This document shows, in pieces, positions 24,087 through 33,855 of a DNA stretch of 64,000 nucleotides. Every line of letters begins with the position of its first letter. The first letter of the stretch is position 1. Position numbers and translations under genes: made by a program. The notes beneath the pieces were generated by a model. The model did not search any database, was not told where the DNA came from, and saw nothing but the letters and a program-made list of their open reading frames with translations. Origin of the DNA: Clavulina sp. PMI_390 (Eukaryota > Basidiomycota > Agaricomycetes > Cantharellales > Hydnaceae); the NCBI GenBank assembly GCA_015039315.1, contig WIDE01000081.1:47232-111231 (forward strand), written 5' to 3'.

Positions 24087-25514
24087 ATGGCACGGATAAG
24101 CCCTATGATCCTTGATCTACCATTTGAGATCACGTCAAGTATCTTTTTACATGGGCTAGGCTCCAAATTTTCCCAAACATATAATAAAACAACGTTCTAC
24201 CTGCTCACGATCAGCTCCGTGAACGCTCAGTGGCGAGACGTTGCTCTCAATACAGCTCAATTGTGGTGCTCTATCGTGTGGATGCCTCCAGCGGATGATT
24301 CGCCCGACGTGTTCAGACGTGTGAAAGATCGAATTTCCGCCTACCTGTATCGCTCTCAGACAGCTAGCATAGATATATCCTATCACGCGATTGGGCCCTT
24401 GCCCTCAAATCGGCGCGATATTTGGGCTCTTATCATACCACATCTTCCGCGTTGTCAGAGTCTGACTATCAGCCTCTCGACCCTGCAGGCTTCTACAACT
24501 GGCAGCGAGATGGATTTTGCCAGCTATATGAATGGTTCCATTCCTTTGCCAGGAAATACCCCATCACCCGAGATAATGGGAACTGGCGGAACCCCCGAGG
24601 CTCATCTGAATCTCCTCAGAGATCCATCAAACTTGCTACCCCGACTCAAAACATTCTCACTCATTGTAAACCCAGCCCCACAATCAAGCGCAGTTGGGCT
24701 ACTGCGTCCTCTTCTCCATGCGCCTAATCTTCGTGAGCTAACAATTCATAACGTCAATGAGGACGAGATATCCCTCCTCTGCAACTCTCACCTTCGAAGA
24801 GATTCTGCGCTAGGGGTCAGAAGCGATCCTATCATGTACACCCATCCACCCACCCTCCCACCTTCTCAACCATTTAGCCTCTCTCATGTTAACACCCTCT
24901 CAATCACCACAGACCATTATCTCTCCTTCAGTCTGTACCTTGAAACACCGCGCTTGAAAGAGCTTCTCATCCAGGGAACTACCGAGACTGCGGAGTTTCG
25001 TCGTGCCACAGGCTCCGCTATTCGAGTGTCGGAGTGTTTGGAGCTTTTACATCTTAGCCATTGCTCTCAATGGGGAGGTTTCCCGACCACGCGTATTCAT
25101 CAGTTCCTCGGCCTCCATTATACGGTCAAACGACTAGAGGTATTCGACGAAAATATGGGGCTAATTTTGCTGCAGTGGCTGACTCCAGATGAACAAAGTC
25201 ACAAGCAGTCATCAGGTCTACTTCCACCCGACGGCTCCGCCCAAGGGAGCACTTCTACTGCCGCTTCTGGCTCTGGTTCTCAAGCGATAGCCCTATTACT
25301 CCCACAATTAGACCGTTTCACTTTTGAAACCGACTCCGACGCTGCTGCCCTCAGCCAGTACCGGGATACGATTGTAGATCAAGTGCTAGAAAGTCGCCCT
25401 GGTTTGACTATCACGCTCCTCTTCACTAACCCTATGCGCTCGCATGATCAGAAGTCGATGGACATGCTCACAAGCAAATTTGGTACCCGAATCGAGTGGC
25501 GCGAGGAGTGTTAA
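24087..25514 (+). CDS. F-box/LRR-like protein, family member 1
   Basis: A single uninterrupted 475-residue frame from an ATG to TAA. The first ~60 residues form an F-box-like region (ILDLPFEITSSIFLHGLG, then WRDVALNTAQLWCSIVW). The rest has irregular leucine-rich segments (LRELTIHNV, LKELLIQGT) typical of basidiomycete F-box proteins. F-box proteins recruit substrates to SCF ubiquitin ligases through Skp1; the substrate is unknown. It shares a layout, including an IIPHLPRCQSL motif, with the three minus-strand neighbours, but is more divergent from them. The gene is intronless, unlike the core genes here. It starts 185 bp upstream of the SPP2 start in divergent orientation, so it probably shares a promoter region. 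Confidence 0.82.
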   Translation: MARISPMILDLPFEITSSIFLHGLGSKFSQTYNKTTFYLLTISSVNAQWRDVALNTAQLWCSIVWMPPADDSPDVFRRVKDRISAYLYRSQTASIDISYHAIGPLPSNRRDIWALIIPHLPRCQSLTISLSTLQASTTGSEMDFASYMNGSIPLPGNTPSPEIMGTGGTPEAHLNLLRDPSNLLPRLKTFSLIVNPAPQSSAVGLLRPLLHAPNLRELTIHNVNEDEISLLCNSHLRRDSALGVRSDPIMYTHPPTLPPSQPFSLSHVNTLSITTDHYLSFSLYLETPRLKELLIQGTTETAEFRRATGSAIRVSECLELLHLSHCSQWGGFPTTRIHQFLGLHYTVKRLEVFDENMGLILLQWLTPDEQSHKQSSGLLPPDGSAQGSTSTAASGSGSQAIALLLPQLDRFTFETDSDAAALSQYRDTIVDQVLESRPGLTITLLFTNPMRSHDQKSMDMLTSKFGTRIEWREEC

Positions 25515-25884
25515 TGCGTCTTCCAGAAACTACTTATCTTACAAGCGCTGTTTGGAATCTATCAACAGTGTATGTTTAGTAACTGACTGGGCCAAACACA
25601 GTGAGATCAACCCCTCATTGTCTGCTGAGGTCCTAACTGTATGGCAGCCCCGACGTCACAGAAAATGAATTTCTTGCCATGGTTATCTACCCGGCTCGAC
25701 TCTCCACGCGATTGGTTGTTGACACAACAAGGGCTGCCAATCAACAAGCAATCGGAGGCTATAAATCCATAGGTTCAATCTCATCATTCAGCCTATATCT
25801 ATACTTTGAGCGTAAGCCAATGAAGCACGATACAATGAATAGCTGCGTCGACAGAGGCAATGATTATTCCCTGTACTTCATGTA
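25515..25884. other. Short convergent intergenic
   Basis: A 370 bp gap between the stop codons of the plus-strand F-box gene and the first minus-strand F-box gene. No further gene is seen; it should hold both 3' ends. Confidence 0.5.
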
Positions 25885-27345
25885 CTATTCAAGCTCGCCA
25901 GGTTCAAATCTCTCTCCAAATATGCTTGTTAACTTCTCCGCCTCTTCCCTTCCTTCAAGTGACCAGATAGATATATTTGCACACAAGCGTGGTCTCGCCA
26001 TCAATAGACGGGTAATATCTTCCGATCGCAAACTGACACTTTCCGGTCCGTCCTGGAATCCCGCCGAGTCGTGGCGAATCACTAGTCTTTGCAGTGCAGG
26101 AAGTGGAGCCCCATGATACTCCTCTGTGTCAGCGTCTTCTTCTCCTGGGACGGTTGGAGGGGTTGATGAGCGACCCAGGAAGTTCATGACATGACGGGCT
26201 TGAGTGCGCCTCGCTCGAGAATCGAGTTCCTGGAGCTTCGGAAGCGCTCTGAGGAGCGGAAAAAGTACGACATGAAGCCACCCGATATTATGGGTGGGGA
26301 TCGGCTCCAACGAGAGAGAGGTCAAGCAAGGCCAATTGCAATGGGTGATAGATGACGGGTCAATAGGATATTGAGTAGAGTCGGTCCTTCGAATATTGCG
26401 AGAATATCGTGTGAGGGAGAGTCTTTGGAGAGCGGGAGCGATGAAGTGTTCAGCAAACGAGAAGTCCCAATTGGCGCCCACCTCCAGCTGCTCAAGGAGT
26501 GGAAATTCCATAGCATTGTGAGCAAAATGTTGTCCCTTGAACCACCCAGCATACGAAATGCTGAGCTTTCGGATGCTACTGGACATTGATCCCAAGATTT
26601 CCCAGAAGTGGAATAAATCAAAATTGCCGAGCGTATCAGTGAGAGTAATCTCGGAAAGTAATGGGGGTTTGGGTGAAGTCATGGTTTTCAGCAGTGGGAA
26701 AAGCTCGTGAGATACATCAATGCAGAGTTTTTGGAGATGCGTGGTGGAGGCAGCAACCCCTGGAGAGAAAATGGAGAAGGCATTCCCAGCCTGTAGTCTT
26801 CCGCCAATGATCGTCAAGAATTCGAGCGGCTCCATGGCACTGGGAAATGGCATGCAGATATCCAAAAAGCATGTCCCACGATACAAATCGTGAATCGGCA
26901 GGGATGGGCTGGCCATGATGAGTGCCAGCCGCCGACAACGGTGCAAGTGAGGAGTGATGATTCGCCATGCTGCTTCGCATTGTGCCGAGGATGAACGTAG
27001 CCCCAGGAATGATATTTCGAGGAGGGTATCCTGGGAACGCATGAGAAAAATCGTGATACGCGCACGCTCTTGCACAGCAGTGCTGTCGGAAGGTCCAAGA
27101 CCAGGGGGTTCGCTAAGTCCCCAAGTGATGATGGACCATAGGTAAGGGGACTTGACAGCTATCTCACGCAGATGTGATGATATCGAGGTGATAAGGACGA
27201 GATACTTGATGAGATGTGCATGATCATCGTCTTCGTTGGACATGCTCATCATTGTGGATGCTGGCAATCCATGCCAGAAGATGTTAGATATTAGTTCGAA
27301 TGGGAGGTTTTCTATCAAACATATGGGGGCTAAGCCAGATGCCAT
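25885..27345 (-). CDS. F-box/LRR-like protein, family member 2
   Basis: An uninterrupted frame of 486 residues from the ATG at 27345 (MASGLAPICLIENLPFE). The frame stays open upstream to a GTG at 27471, but this ATG aligns with the start of the next paralogue (MASIENLPFE). The F-box is IENLPFELISNIFWHGLP followed by LREIAVKSPYLWSIITWG. A motif shared by the tandem copies is EAAWRIITPHLHRCRRL near residue 160. Leu-rich segments continue to an acidic linker and the C-terminus. It is the lowest of three tandem minus-strand copies. The likely role is an SCF substrate receptor of unknown target. Confidence 0.82.
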   Translation of the reverse strand: MASGLAPICLIENLPFELISNIFWHGLPASTMMSMSNEDDDHAHLIKYLVLITSISSHLREIAVKSPYLWSIITWGLSEPPGLGPSDSTAVQERARITIFLMRSQDTLLEISFLGLRSSSAQCEAAWRIITPHLHRCRRLALIMASPSLPIHDLYRGTCFLDICMPFPSAMEPLEFLTIIGGRLQAGNAFSIFSPGVAASTTHLQKLCIDVSHELFPLLKTMTSPKPPLLSEITLTDTLGNFDLFHFWEILGSMSSSIRKLSISYAGWFKGQHFAHNAMEFPLLEQLEVGANWDFSFAEHFIAPALQRLSLTRYSRNIRRTDSTQYPIDPSSITHCNWPCLTSLSLEPIPTHNIGWLHVVLFPLLRALPKLQELDSRARRTQARHVMNFLGRSSTPPTVPGEEDADTEEYHGAPLPALQRLVIRHDSAGFQDGPESVSLRSEDITRLLMARPRLCANISIWSLEGREEAEKLTSIFGERFEPGELE

Positions 27346-27789
27346 TGGTCGTGCATTCACGGGGCGGCAGGAGGAGTGATGACCAGGCTTGCTTGTGACA
27401 AGCGATTGTTTGTGACTAGACTCGGGTCCAGGTTGCCGAGAGTCCGAGGCAACTATTATATGCTTATCCACAGCTGACCATACGCGTGGTGGGCAGACAA
27501 CTTTGGCACTGCTTGTACGTACTTATGCCTACGCTGGAATCAGGATTCCGAGCGAACTTACCTGAGGCTTTGTTCGTGCCAAGGGAGTAAGCAACAGTCA
27601 AAGTTTCAACGGGAGAGCCTTCAAATTTTTCTGCTCACAGAACTTCGGCACCGGAGCGGGAGCCCCCACAAGTCAGGGATAAGCTCCTCAATAGATCTGC
27701 ACGCAGTATCAGATCAGCTAACTCACACCAATCAACTCGTTGAACAATTAGTTCCAAAAAAGACCCAGTATCTACTGTAGGTAATCAGT
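27346..27789. other. Spacer between tandem F-box genes
   Basis: A 444 bp gap between family member 2 and the stop of family member 3, presumably the promoter of member 2 and terminator of member 3. The part next to member 2 is an open extension of its frame without an ATG. No other feature was seen. Confidence 0.45.
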
Positions 27790-29244
27790 TTACGACCCAA
27801 GGCCAAATAACTCTACGCTTTGCCTGAATTCCGCCTCAAACTCGTTAAACTCTTCTTGCATGGCTCTCATAAGCGATTTTGAGATACGAGCATATAAATG
27901 CGGTCGTGCTCTTAATAGCTGTGCAATCTCCTCTGGCTGCAACCAGTCATCATCTCGGCCACCAGATCCTCCTCCGTAGTGGGAGCGAAGGATTAGCCTT
28001 CGTAGCCTTGGGACTGCAGTTTCTCTTGAATCTTCATCAGTGTCCACTTCACTTGTGACTGAAAGAGAAGGCGACAGGATGGTCAAGAACCGAGCAACAC
28101 GGCGGGCTTGGGCGGAGTTCATCCTAAAATCAAGTCTCTGAAGCAAGGGGTGAGCCCTCAAGAGCGCAAAAAGGACGGTGTAAACCCATCCAACCTCCTC
28201 AGAAGGCAGTGGATTTATCGAAAGAGAGGTCAATTGCGGCCACAAACAATGGGCGGCAGACAATGCTTCGCTCTCATATGAAGAATGAGAGGGCCGTCCA
28301 GTAGGGTGACGACTTCGCGTGAGAGATAGTTTTTGGAGCGATGGTGTGATAAAATGTTTCGCAAATGAGAAGTCCCAATCCGCAGTAATCTCTAGCTGCT
28401 CAAGGATCGGGAATTCGATAGGGTTCTCAGCGAAAATACGGCCTACTAACTTGCCCGCATATGAAAGTTTGAGTCTTCGCAGAGTAGATGCCATGACCCC
28501 CAAGCGTTCCCACATCAAAGCACAACGCGAGGTGCCGTGCATGTCAATGAGAGTGATATCTGAGAGATTTGGGAATTTGAGGGAGTCGATGCTCCGTAGC
28601 AGTGGCGACGGTGCACCCGGAACGTCAATCCGAAGCTCCCGGAGGTTGGGTGCAGGGGTGGTAAGCTCAACGGAGAAGATGGAGGCTTTTTCTGGCGACA
28701 TTGCCTTCCCACCATGGATATTGAGAGCTTCAAGAGAAACCATGATGTTTGGAAGTGGCATACAGAGCCCTAGCGTACACACGTCAGGCCTCCCTCCGTT
28801 GGCGAGATAAGGAGAAGGCGACATGATGAGGGAGAGGTGTTGGCAGCGGGGCAAGTGGGGAACGAGAATGCGCCATGCCTCCTCGCCTTGTATTAACGAC
28901 GACCGCAAGCCGTAGAAAGATACACTTATCAGGGTGTTCCGGGATCGTTCGAGGTACGTGATGAAACGTGCCTGCTCTTGCACAACGACATTGTCGTTTG
29001 GCTCGAGAGCTGTCATCTCGCTATGTCCCCACAGAACGGTAGCCCATAAGCGAGGGGTTTGGAGAGCAATATGGCGCAGGTATGATGATAAAGAAGTGAT
29101 GATGCTGAGGTATTGGATCAGGTTTGTATGCCCCATGAGATCCTTGGACGGGTCGTCAGCGTCAGGAATGCCAGCAGTGACTGGCATCCCATGAGAGAAA
29201 ATGTTGGCAATGAGTTCGAATGGCAGGTTTTCTATCGATGCCAT
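27790..29244 (-). CDS. F-box/LRR-like protein, family member 3
   Basis: An uninterrupted 484-residue frame from ATG to TAA. The F-box is at the very N-terminus (IENLPFELIANIFSHGMP, then LRHIALQTPRLWATVLWG). The paralogue motif GEEAWRILVPHLPRCQHL and the central LEQLEITADWDFSFAKHFI and LQKLSLTRS segments are nearly collinear with member 2. Intronless. The high similarity to members 2 and 4 in order and content indicates local tandem duplication followed by divergence. An SCF adaptor role is inferred from the F-box only. Confidence 0.83.
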   Translation of the reverse strand: MASIENLPFELIANIFSHGMPVTAGIPDADDPSKDLMGHTNLIQYLSIITSLSSYLRHIALQTPRLWATVLWGHSEMTALEPNDNVVVQEQARFITYLERSRNTLISVSFYGLRSSLIQGEEAWRILVPHLPRCQHLSLIMSPSPYLANGGRPDVCTLGLCMPLPNIMVSLEALNIHGGKAMSPEKASIFSVELTTPAPNLRELRIDVPGAPSPLLRSIDSLKFPNLSDITLIDMHGTSRCALMWERLGVMASTLRRLKLSYAGKLVGRIFAENPIEFPILEQLEITADWDFSFAKHFITPSLQKLSLTRSRHPTGRPSHSSYESEALSAAHCLWPQLTSLSINPLPSEEVGWVYTVLFALLRAHPLLQRLDFRMNSAQARRVARFLTILSPSLSVTSEVDTDEDSRETAVPRLRRLILRSHYGGGSGGRDDDWLQPEEIAQLLRARPHLYARISKSLMRAMQEEFNEFEAEFRQSVELFGLGS

Positions 29245-29595
29245 GGTATGGGGGTCGTTGTGGTGCGCTCACCAGGACTTCGGCCGCAGTGAACAACCTT
29301 GGCACGGCCTCTGCACTGCTTCAAGTTGTATTTGCCATCCCACACCAGAAGATCAAATAATCCCAGTTATCCATAGTATGAGGTTAAATATCAATCAAAA
29401 CTATACTGGTTGTAGGCGGAGCAGTCGGACGGTGCACGAAGCAACACACACCCCATCGTTCACGCAAACAGACGCCCAGCGCTTACTTCTCTCCATCTCC
29501 CTCCAAAAATATCCAATAACCTCCTCTGATGGCAACAGTAAGCAAAGTTAGGCGTGCCTGCATATCCCGTCAATTACAATCGAGTGAACCGCCTA
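29245..29595. other. Spacer between tandem F-box genes
   Basis: A 351 bp gap between the start of member 3 and the stop of member 4. No gene or obvious motif is seen. Confidence 0.45.
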
Positions 29596-31086
29596 TCAAA
29601 TGTCTGGCCAGAGAGATTGTCTACTGTGAAAGTATGAACACAAATCCTTCAAGTCCAGCCTCGCTCCAAAATCCTTCATCAGGCTTTTTGCCTCTAGGGC
29701 TGTCATGCGAGTTAGGTCGAGGTCTAAGACGATATATAAATTTGGTCGTGCTCCCAACAGACTCTTAAGGTCCTCCGGCCGTATTCCGTCATTGAGTTGC
29801 GCTTCCCGGGTATGCACAAACCACCTTCGAAGGACGACTCGTTGTAGCATAGGAACCGGCGTCTGCTGCGGCTCCTCCACAGTTGAGGATACTTCCCTTG
29901 AAGCTGAGGACGAAGGTGATGATAAACCCAAGAAGCGAGTGAAGTTCATGGCCTGAGTGGGAGTCATCTTGCAATCGAGTTCCTGAACTTCGGGATTTGC
30001 TCTTAGGAGCTCGAAAAACACCGTGTTGAGCCAACTGACCCTCCAAGAGCGGACTGGATCCAACGCTAGAGAGGTCAAATGCGGCCACATGCAGTGATGG
30101 ATATATGATGGCGCAGGATAGCCTGTTGCAGAAGGTAGATCGTGGGGTCGAGTATGAAACCTCCGCGTAAGGGAGAGGTTCCGAAGGGAAGGAGTGACGA
30201 AATATTCGGCAAATGAGAAGTCCCAATACGCGTGAACCTCTAATGCCTCAAGAACCGGAAATTCAATCGGATTTCCGGAAAAGGAGTGGCTCATGAACCC
30301 ACAATCCCATGAGAGCTTGAGCTTCCGCAACGTATGCGACATAGATTCCATGGCCTGCGAAAAACCCAGGATCTCAACAGTGTCGACGAGGGAGAGTGTG
30401 GAAATGGGTGAGGAGTTGGGGGATATCACTCTGTGTAGCAATTGGGTCAGCGTTTCTGAGCCATCAATTCGAAAGTCTCGGAGACGAGGGGCGGAAGCAC
30501 TGGTTTCCGAAAGGAAAACGGAGCTATCGTCACTTTCTAGGTCCCCGCTAATAATCAGAGTTTCGAGGGATTCCATGGTGTTGGGAAGTGGTAAGCAAAC
30601 ATCATCCAACGAGGATAACCCTACAACCTCATAGCCGCGGGGGCGAGGATAGCAAGGCATCATGAGGAATAACCGTCGACAGCGGGATAGCTGAGGACGT
30701 AAAATGCGCCACGCCTCTTCACATCGGATCTTCGAGGAGTGAGTCCCATCAAATGTGATATTGAGCAAAGCATTCTTGGATCGTTCAAGGTACGCGGTCA
30801 CTCGGGTGAGCTCGAGCCCCCGCTTGTAGTTCGTGTACCGATTCTCAGGCCCCCAAAGGAATTCTGCGTTATCACCCCATACAATATGAGTCCACAGATG
30901 AGGGGACTGAAGAGCGATCTGGCGCATATCATGCGATATGGAGGTGATCAAATTAAGATAATCGATCAAATCTTGGTGTCGGACATAAATCATCGTTGGG
31001 TTGTCACGGTGAACCTCAGACGTGCTGAACGTTGGGAGCCCATCAGAGAAGATGGCAGATATGACTTCAAACGGTAAAGTCTCCAT
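29596..31086 (-). CDS. F-box/LRR-like protein, family member 4
   Basis: A 496-residue uninterrupted frame. The start is the ATG at 31086 (METLPFEVISAIFSDGLP); two GTG codons upstream are in frame but unlikely starts. F-box, paralogue motif CEEAWRILRPQLSRCRRL, and the core LEALEVHAYWDFSFAEYF match members 2 and 3 in the same order. An acidic Ser-rich linker precedes the C-terminal region. Intronless. It is the promoter-proximal end of the tandem set and has the most divergent C-terminus of the three. Confidence 0.82.
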   Translation of the reverse strand: METLPFEVISAIFSDGLPTFSTSEVHRDNPTMIYVRHQDLIDYLNLITSISHDMRQIALQSPHLWTHIVWGDNAEFLWGPENRYTNYKRGLELTRVTAYLERSKNALLNITFDGTHSSKIRCEEAWRILRPQLSRCRRLFLMMPCYPRPRGYEVVGLSSLDDVCLPLPNTMESLETLIISGDLESDDSSVFLSETSASAPRLRDFRIDGSETLTQLLHRVISPNSSPISTLSLVDTVEILGFSQAMESMSHTLRKLKLSWDCGFMSHSFSGNPIEFPVLEALEVHAYWDFSFAEYFVTPSLRNLSLTRRFHTRPHDLPSATGYPAPSYIHHCMWPHLTSLALDPVRSWRVSWLNTVFFELLRANPEVQELDCKMTPTQAMNFTRFLGLSSPSSSASREVSSTVEEPQQTPVPMLQRVVLRRWFVHTREAQLNDGIRPEDLKSLLGARPNLYIVLDLDLTRMTALEAKSLMKDFGARLDLKDLCSYFHSRQSLWPDI

Positions 31087-31402
31087 CACCACACAAGAGA
31101 GGATGCAGATGGGTTGAGGGATTTGGTGATGGGTCAGTTCGGTGCTCAGTCTGACTCGGAGACTTGGTGGGGCTCAAGGCGTGTGCCGAAACATGTCTCA
31201 GATACTGATAAACATTTGTTCCGAAAACAAACTCGATGTTATATTGATTCATCAACCAGGATGAATTAGTACCATAAACACTCTCAAGGACGAGAGGAAA
31301 GTCCGATGTCGGGAAGAAATTGAAAGGATTGTTGAGGTGTAGCTATACTAGTTTTGCAGATGAGGCAGGACTTGAGCGCACGGACAAAGGTACGCCAACA
31401 AT
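31087..31402. other. Spacer upstream of F-box member 4
   Basis: A 316 bp gap between the F-box gene start and the stop of the next minus-strand gene. No motif identified. Confidence 0.45.
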
Positions 31403-32174
31403 CTACCACTCTTCCAGCACAGAGTCGTTGTAGAGTTCTTCTCCTGCCGAGAAGCCCGTGTTGATCTCGTCTTCGTCAAAAGACTGGAACGAGTTGGCAG
31501 ATTTCGGTTGTTCGGTAGGAGAGGCTGGTGTGTTGTGGTAAGGCTCGGCTTGGCGGCTGTAGAGCGGGGTCTGCGATATCTGATTCAAGGTGAGATCCGC
31601 CGCAGGTCTTCTTGGGGCTCCACAAAGACGAAGGATGTCAGGACGCCGGTACAGGCACCAGGTGTTGTAGTCCAGCAGGAATCGCTGGCCCATCATCTTG
31701 CGCCACTCGATTAGCCAGAGCTCGTAATTAGCCAAGCAGTCGGTATCCATCATTGACGTGATGTCAGGGTGCTTTTGAGGGAGTGAATATTAGTCAGAAT
31801 CGTTGAATAGATGGGAGCACGGAGGGTGAACATGGGCATCGGATGAGCAAGAGCCTACCTTGAGACGATCTCCAAAGGATCCGAGAGAGCTGAAGATGTG
31901 CCTGATAACTATGGAGCAGTCTCAGAACGCGGTGATTGAAAGACACAAACAGATACCACTCACAATAATGAATGTTGCTGAGGTGTGATTTCTCATTGAG
32001 AGACTCTCGACCTTTGGATTTTCGCCTTTCCAGTTCGAGGGACTCATCTTCCCTCATCATGTTATCAAGGAAACCCAAGATGTCATCTACCAATTCATCT
32101 AGGCAACGATCGTGGCGGACAATCTTGGCAAGAAGGTGAGATCCATCCTTGAAGAAGCGGCCGAATTCAGACAT
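31403..32174 (-). CDS. Unrecognised small protein, 209 aa
   Basis: Exons on the minus strand are 32174-31964, 31908-31859 and 31771-31403 (TAG), 630 nt in total. The ATG begins MSEFGRFFKDGSHLLAKIVR. The frame crosses both introns cleanly, giving FIRHIFSSLGSFGDRLKHPD across exon 2. The N-terminal two thirds are predicted helical and charged, with a Trp-rich stretch (YELWLIEWRKMMGQ); the last ~60 residues are disordered and acidic. I recognise no family. It has no signal peptide or membrane span. It is divergent from QCR10, whose start lies 495 bp away. An upstream exon is possible but unsupported. Confidence 0.65.
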
Positions 32175-32668
32175 CGTAGGATTGAGTGGGCGGGAGTTAG
32201 AGGATAAAGAGTGGTTTGTGTTGTGCACTGGGCAGGGTCTGTAGCGATGGAGGGGTGTGCTGATAGGGAGCGACTGAGAGTCTTGGGCTCAAATAGCTGG
32301 CCATGAACAAGGAGGATGGGTGGTGGTTTGCTTAAGATGCGTCGGATGCGGTCGGCGACCGCTCGAGCAGTTGTTTTGGCGTTTTTGCACTCAACAAACC
32401 TGGGCGAATACCCTTGATTGTAGAGGCCCTTGTCAGAGAACCCATGAGACTCATCAGATGGGCTCATCACATTCATCAACTTAGAGGACGATATGGTTCT
32501 AGCCATTGCCAAGCTTCAGACACGGGACGATGCAAGGAGAGTGTTATCCAAATGGATACTTTTAGGCATTGCAGAATTGTGGGATTGCCCACACGAGCAA
32601 GCTCAACACGCCGAGCTCTAAGCGCCCGACATCAACACCTCGTCACAGTCACTTTTCCACCTGAACCA
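32175..32668. promoter_or_regulatory. Divergent intergenic region upstream of QCR10
   Basis: A 494 bp region between two divergent start codons; it should hold both promoters. A minus-strand frame covering most of it has no convincing splice link to the 31403-32174 gene. No TATA box is clear. Confidence 0.35.
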
Positions 32669-33258
32669 ATGGCTCGCTTTGCATTCCAGTCGCCGCCCCA
32701 GGGCCTCCCCATCTCCACTTCAGTGAGTATAAATGAATTTCTGAACTTGATATTATGTCCCCATGATCCAGAAACTGAATAATGACATTTGTTCTGCCAG
32801 GTCTTGAGACGCTGGGTTCCTGCTCTTGGTTCGTCACCAACTCGACCTAATTGCCCTTTGTTTTCAGAGACAAAGAGCAAAATCCTGACTGTGAACTATT
32901 CTTCTCTTTCTTTATTCGGGTGTTTAGGTGTTTGGGGTGTTGCAGCTGGTGCCGGTGTCACCCTCTTCATGTCGGACGTGCCCGTGTTCAGGCAAGACGT
33001 CCTGCACAAGATCCCTCTCGTACGTGCTCGATTATACCCATACATTTTTGCTTGCTGGTAGCCCCAGTTGTGCCTAAAGATAAGTGTCACTGACTTTCGG
33101 TCCTCATTTCGTTCCTGCTCCCACCCACCTTTCGCGCATCTTTCGCCTATGTCATTCGCGAACCTGTACACCGCTCGTATTCGTCTTGCCTCGTTTCTCG
33201 AAAACAGCTCAGGACCTACTTCATCGACACCACCCCTGCATCCGACAAGCCCTTCTAG
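32669..33258 (+). CDS. QCR10: Cytochrome bc1 complex subunit 10 (QCR10)
   Basis: Four very short exons: 32669-32722, 32801-32828 (28 nt), 32928-33019 and 33208-33258, giving 74 residues, close to the usual size of Qcr10. Exon 1 gives MARFAFQSPPQGLPISTS. The single inner-membrane span is VWGVAAGAGVTLFMS. The conserved C-terminus KIPLLRTYFIDTTPASDKPF resembles the family's ending (KIP followed by TPPxDKP). The subunit is a small peripheral member of complex III near the Rieske protein. Coding length is only 225 nt in a 590 bp gene, so it is easily missed by gene finders. The neighbour AFG3 is also mitochondrial, but the two are 27 kb apart and not obviously linked. Confidence 0.88.
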
Positions 33259-33855
33259 AGTCTAGACCGTCACACAGCGAAACGAGTTTTCCCATCCTAC
33301 CCACCTCCTCTTCCTTTTACTGTGGTGTACTAGAACCATCATCAAACCTCCTATTATCAAGCCTCAGCATATAAGAATCGAATTTATTTCCTCTCCTTTA
33401 TGCGTGCAACCTCGCCTGGGCGTGAAATCTGGATCCGGTTCTTTTCTCGCATTCTGACTATCCTCAGCCGATTTGAGACTATATTCGCCTCTGCCCATTC
33501 TCCGCTTACCTGCTGGCCCGCATGCCCGCGCTTCCCTTGATAAGTCTCTACCAGTCGCTGGAAACTCTGTGATATTACGCAGGCAACATCACAAAACACC
33601 GCAAGTGAAGATATTCGTTATGATTTGCCCTGACCGACGACATATTCCCAAGATATAGATTATACAATGAAGCAAGCTCAAAAACACAAAGAAAGATAAA
33701 TCCGTTAACAAGCAAAAAAACGATCGAGCTGTGATAGCCGAAATGTCCGAAGATGACCATTTGTGCCAGTCAACACAGCCAGATCCTAGCCATACAGGCA
33801 CCATTCTTCCGTTTGCGTCCACACGCCCATATCATATCCGGTCACTTGATGGGAC
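33259..33855. other. Convergent intergenic
   Basis: A 597 bp gap between the convergent stop codons of QCR10 and the PPxY gene. It should contain both 3' untranslated regions. No gene seen. Confidence 0.5.

Noticed and set aside
32099..32512. Minus-strand frame upstream of the 209-aa protein
   Set aside because: It runs in another frame over the start of that gene and no splice joins it; the ATG at 32174 gives a better model.
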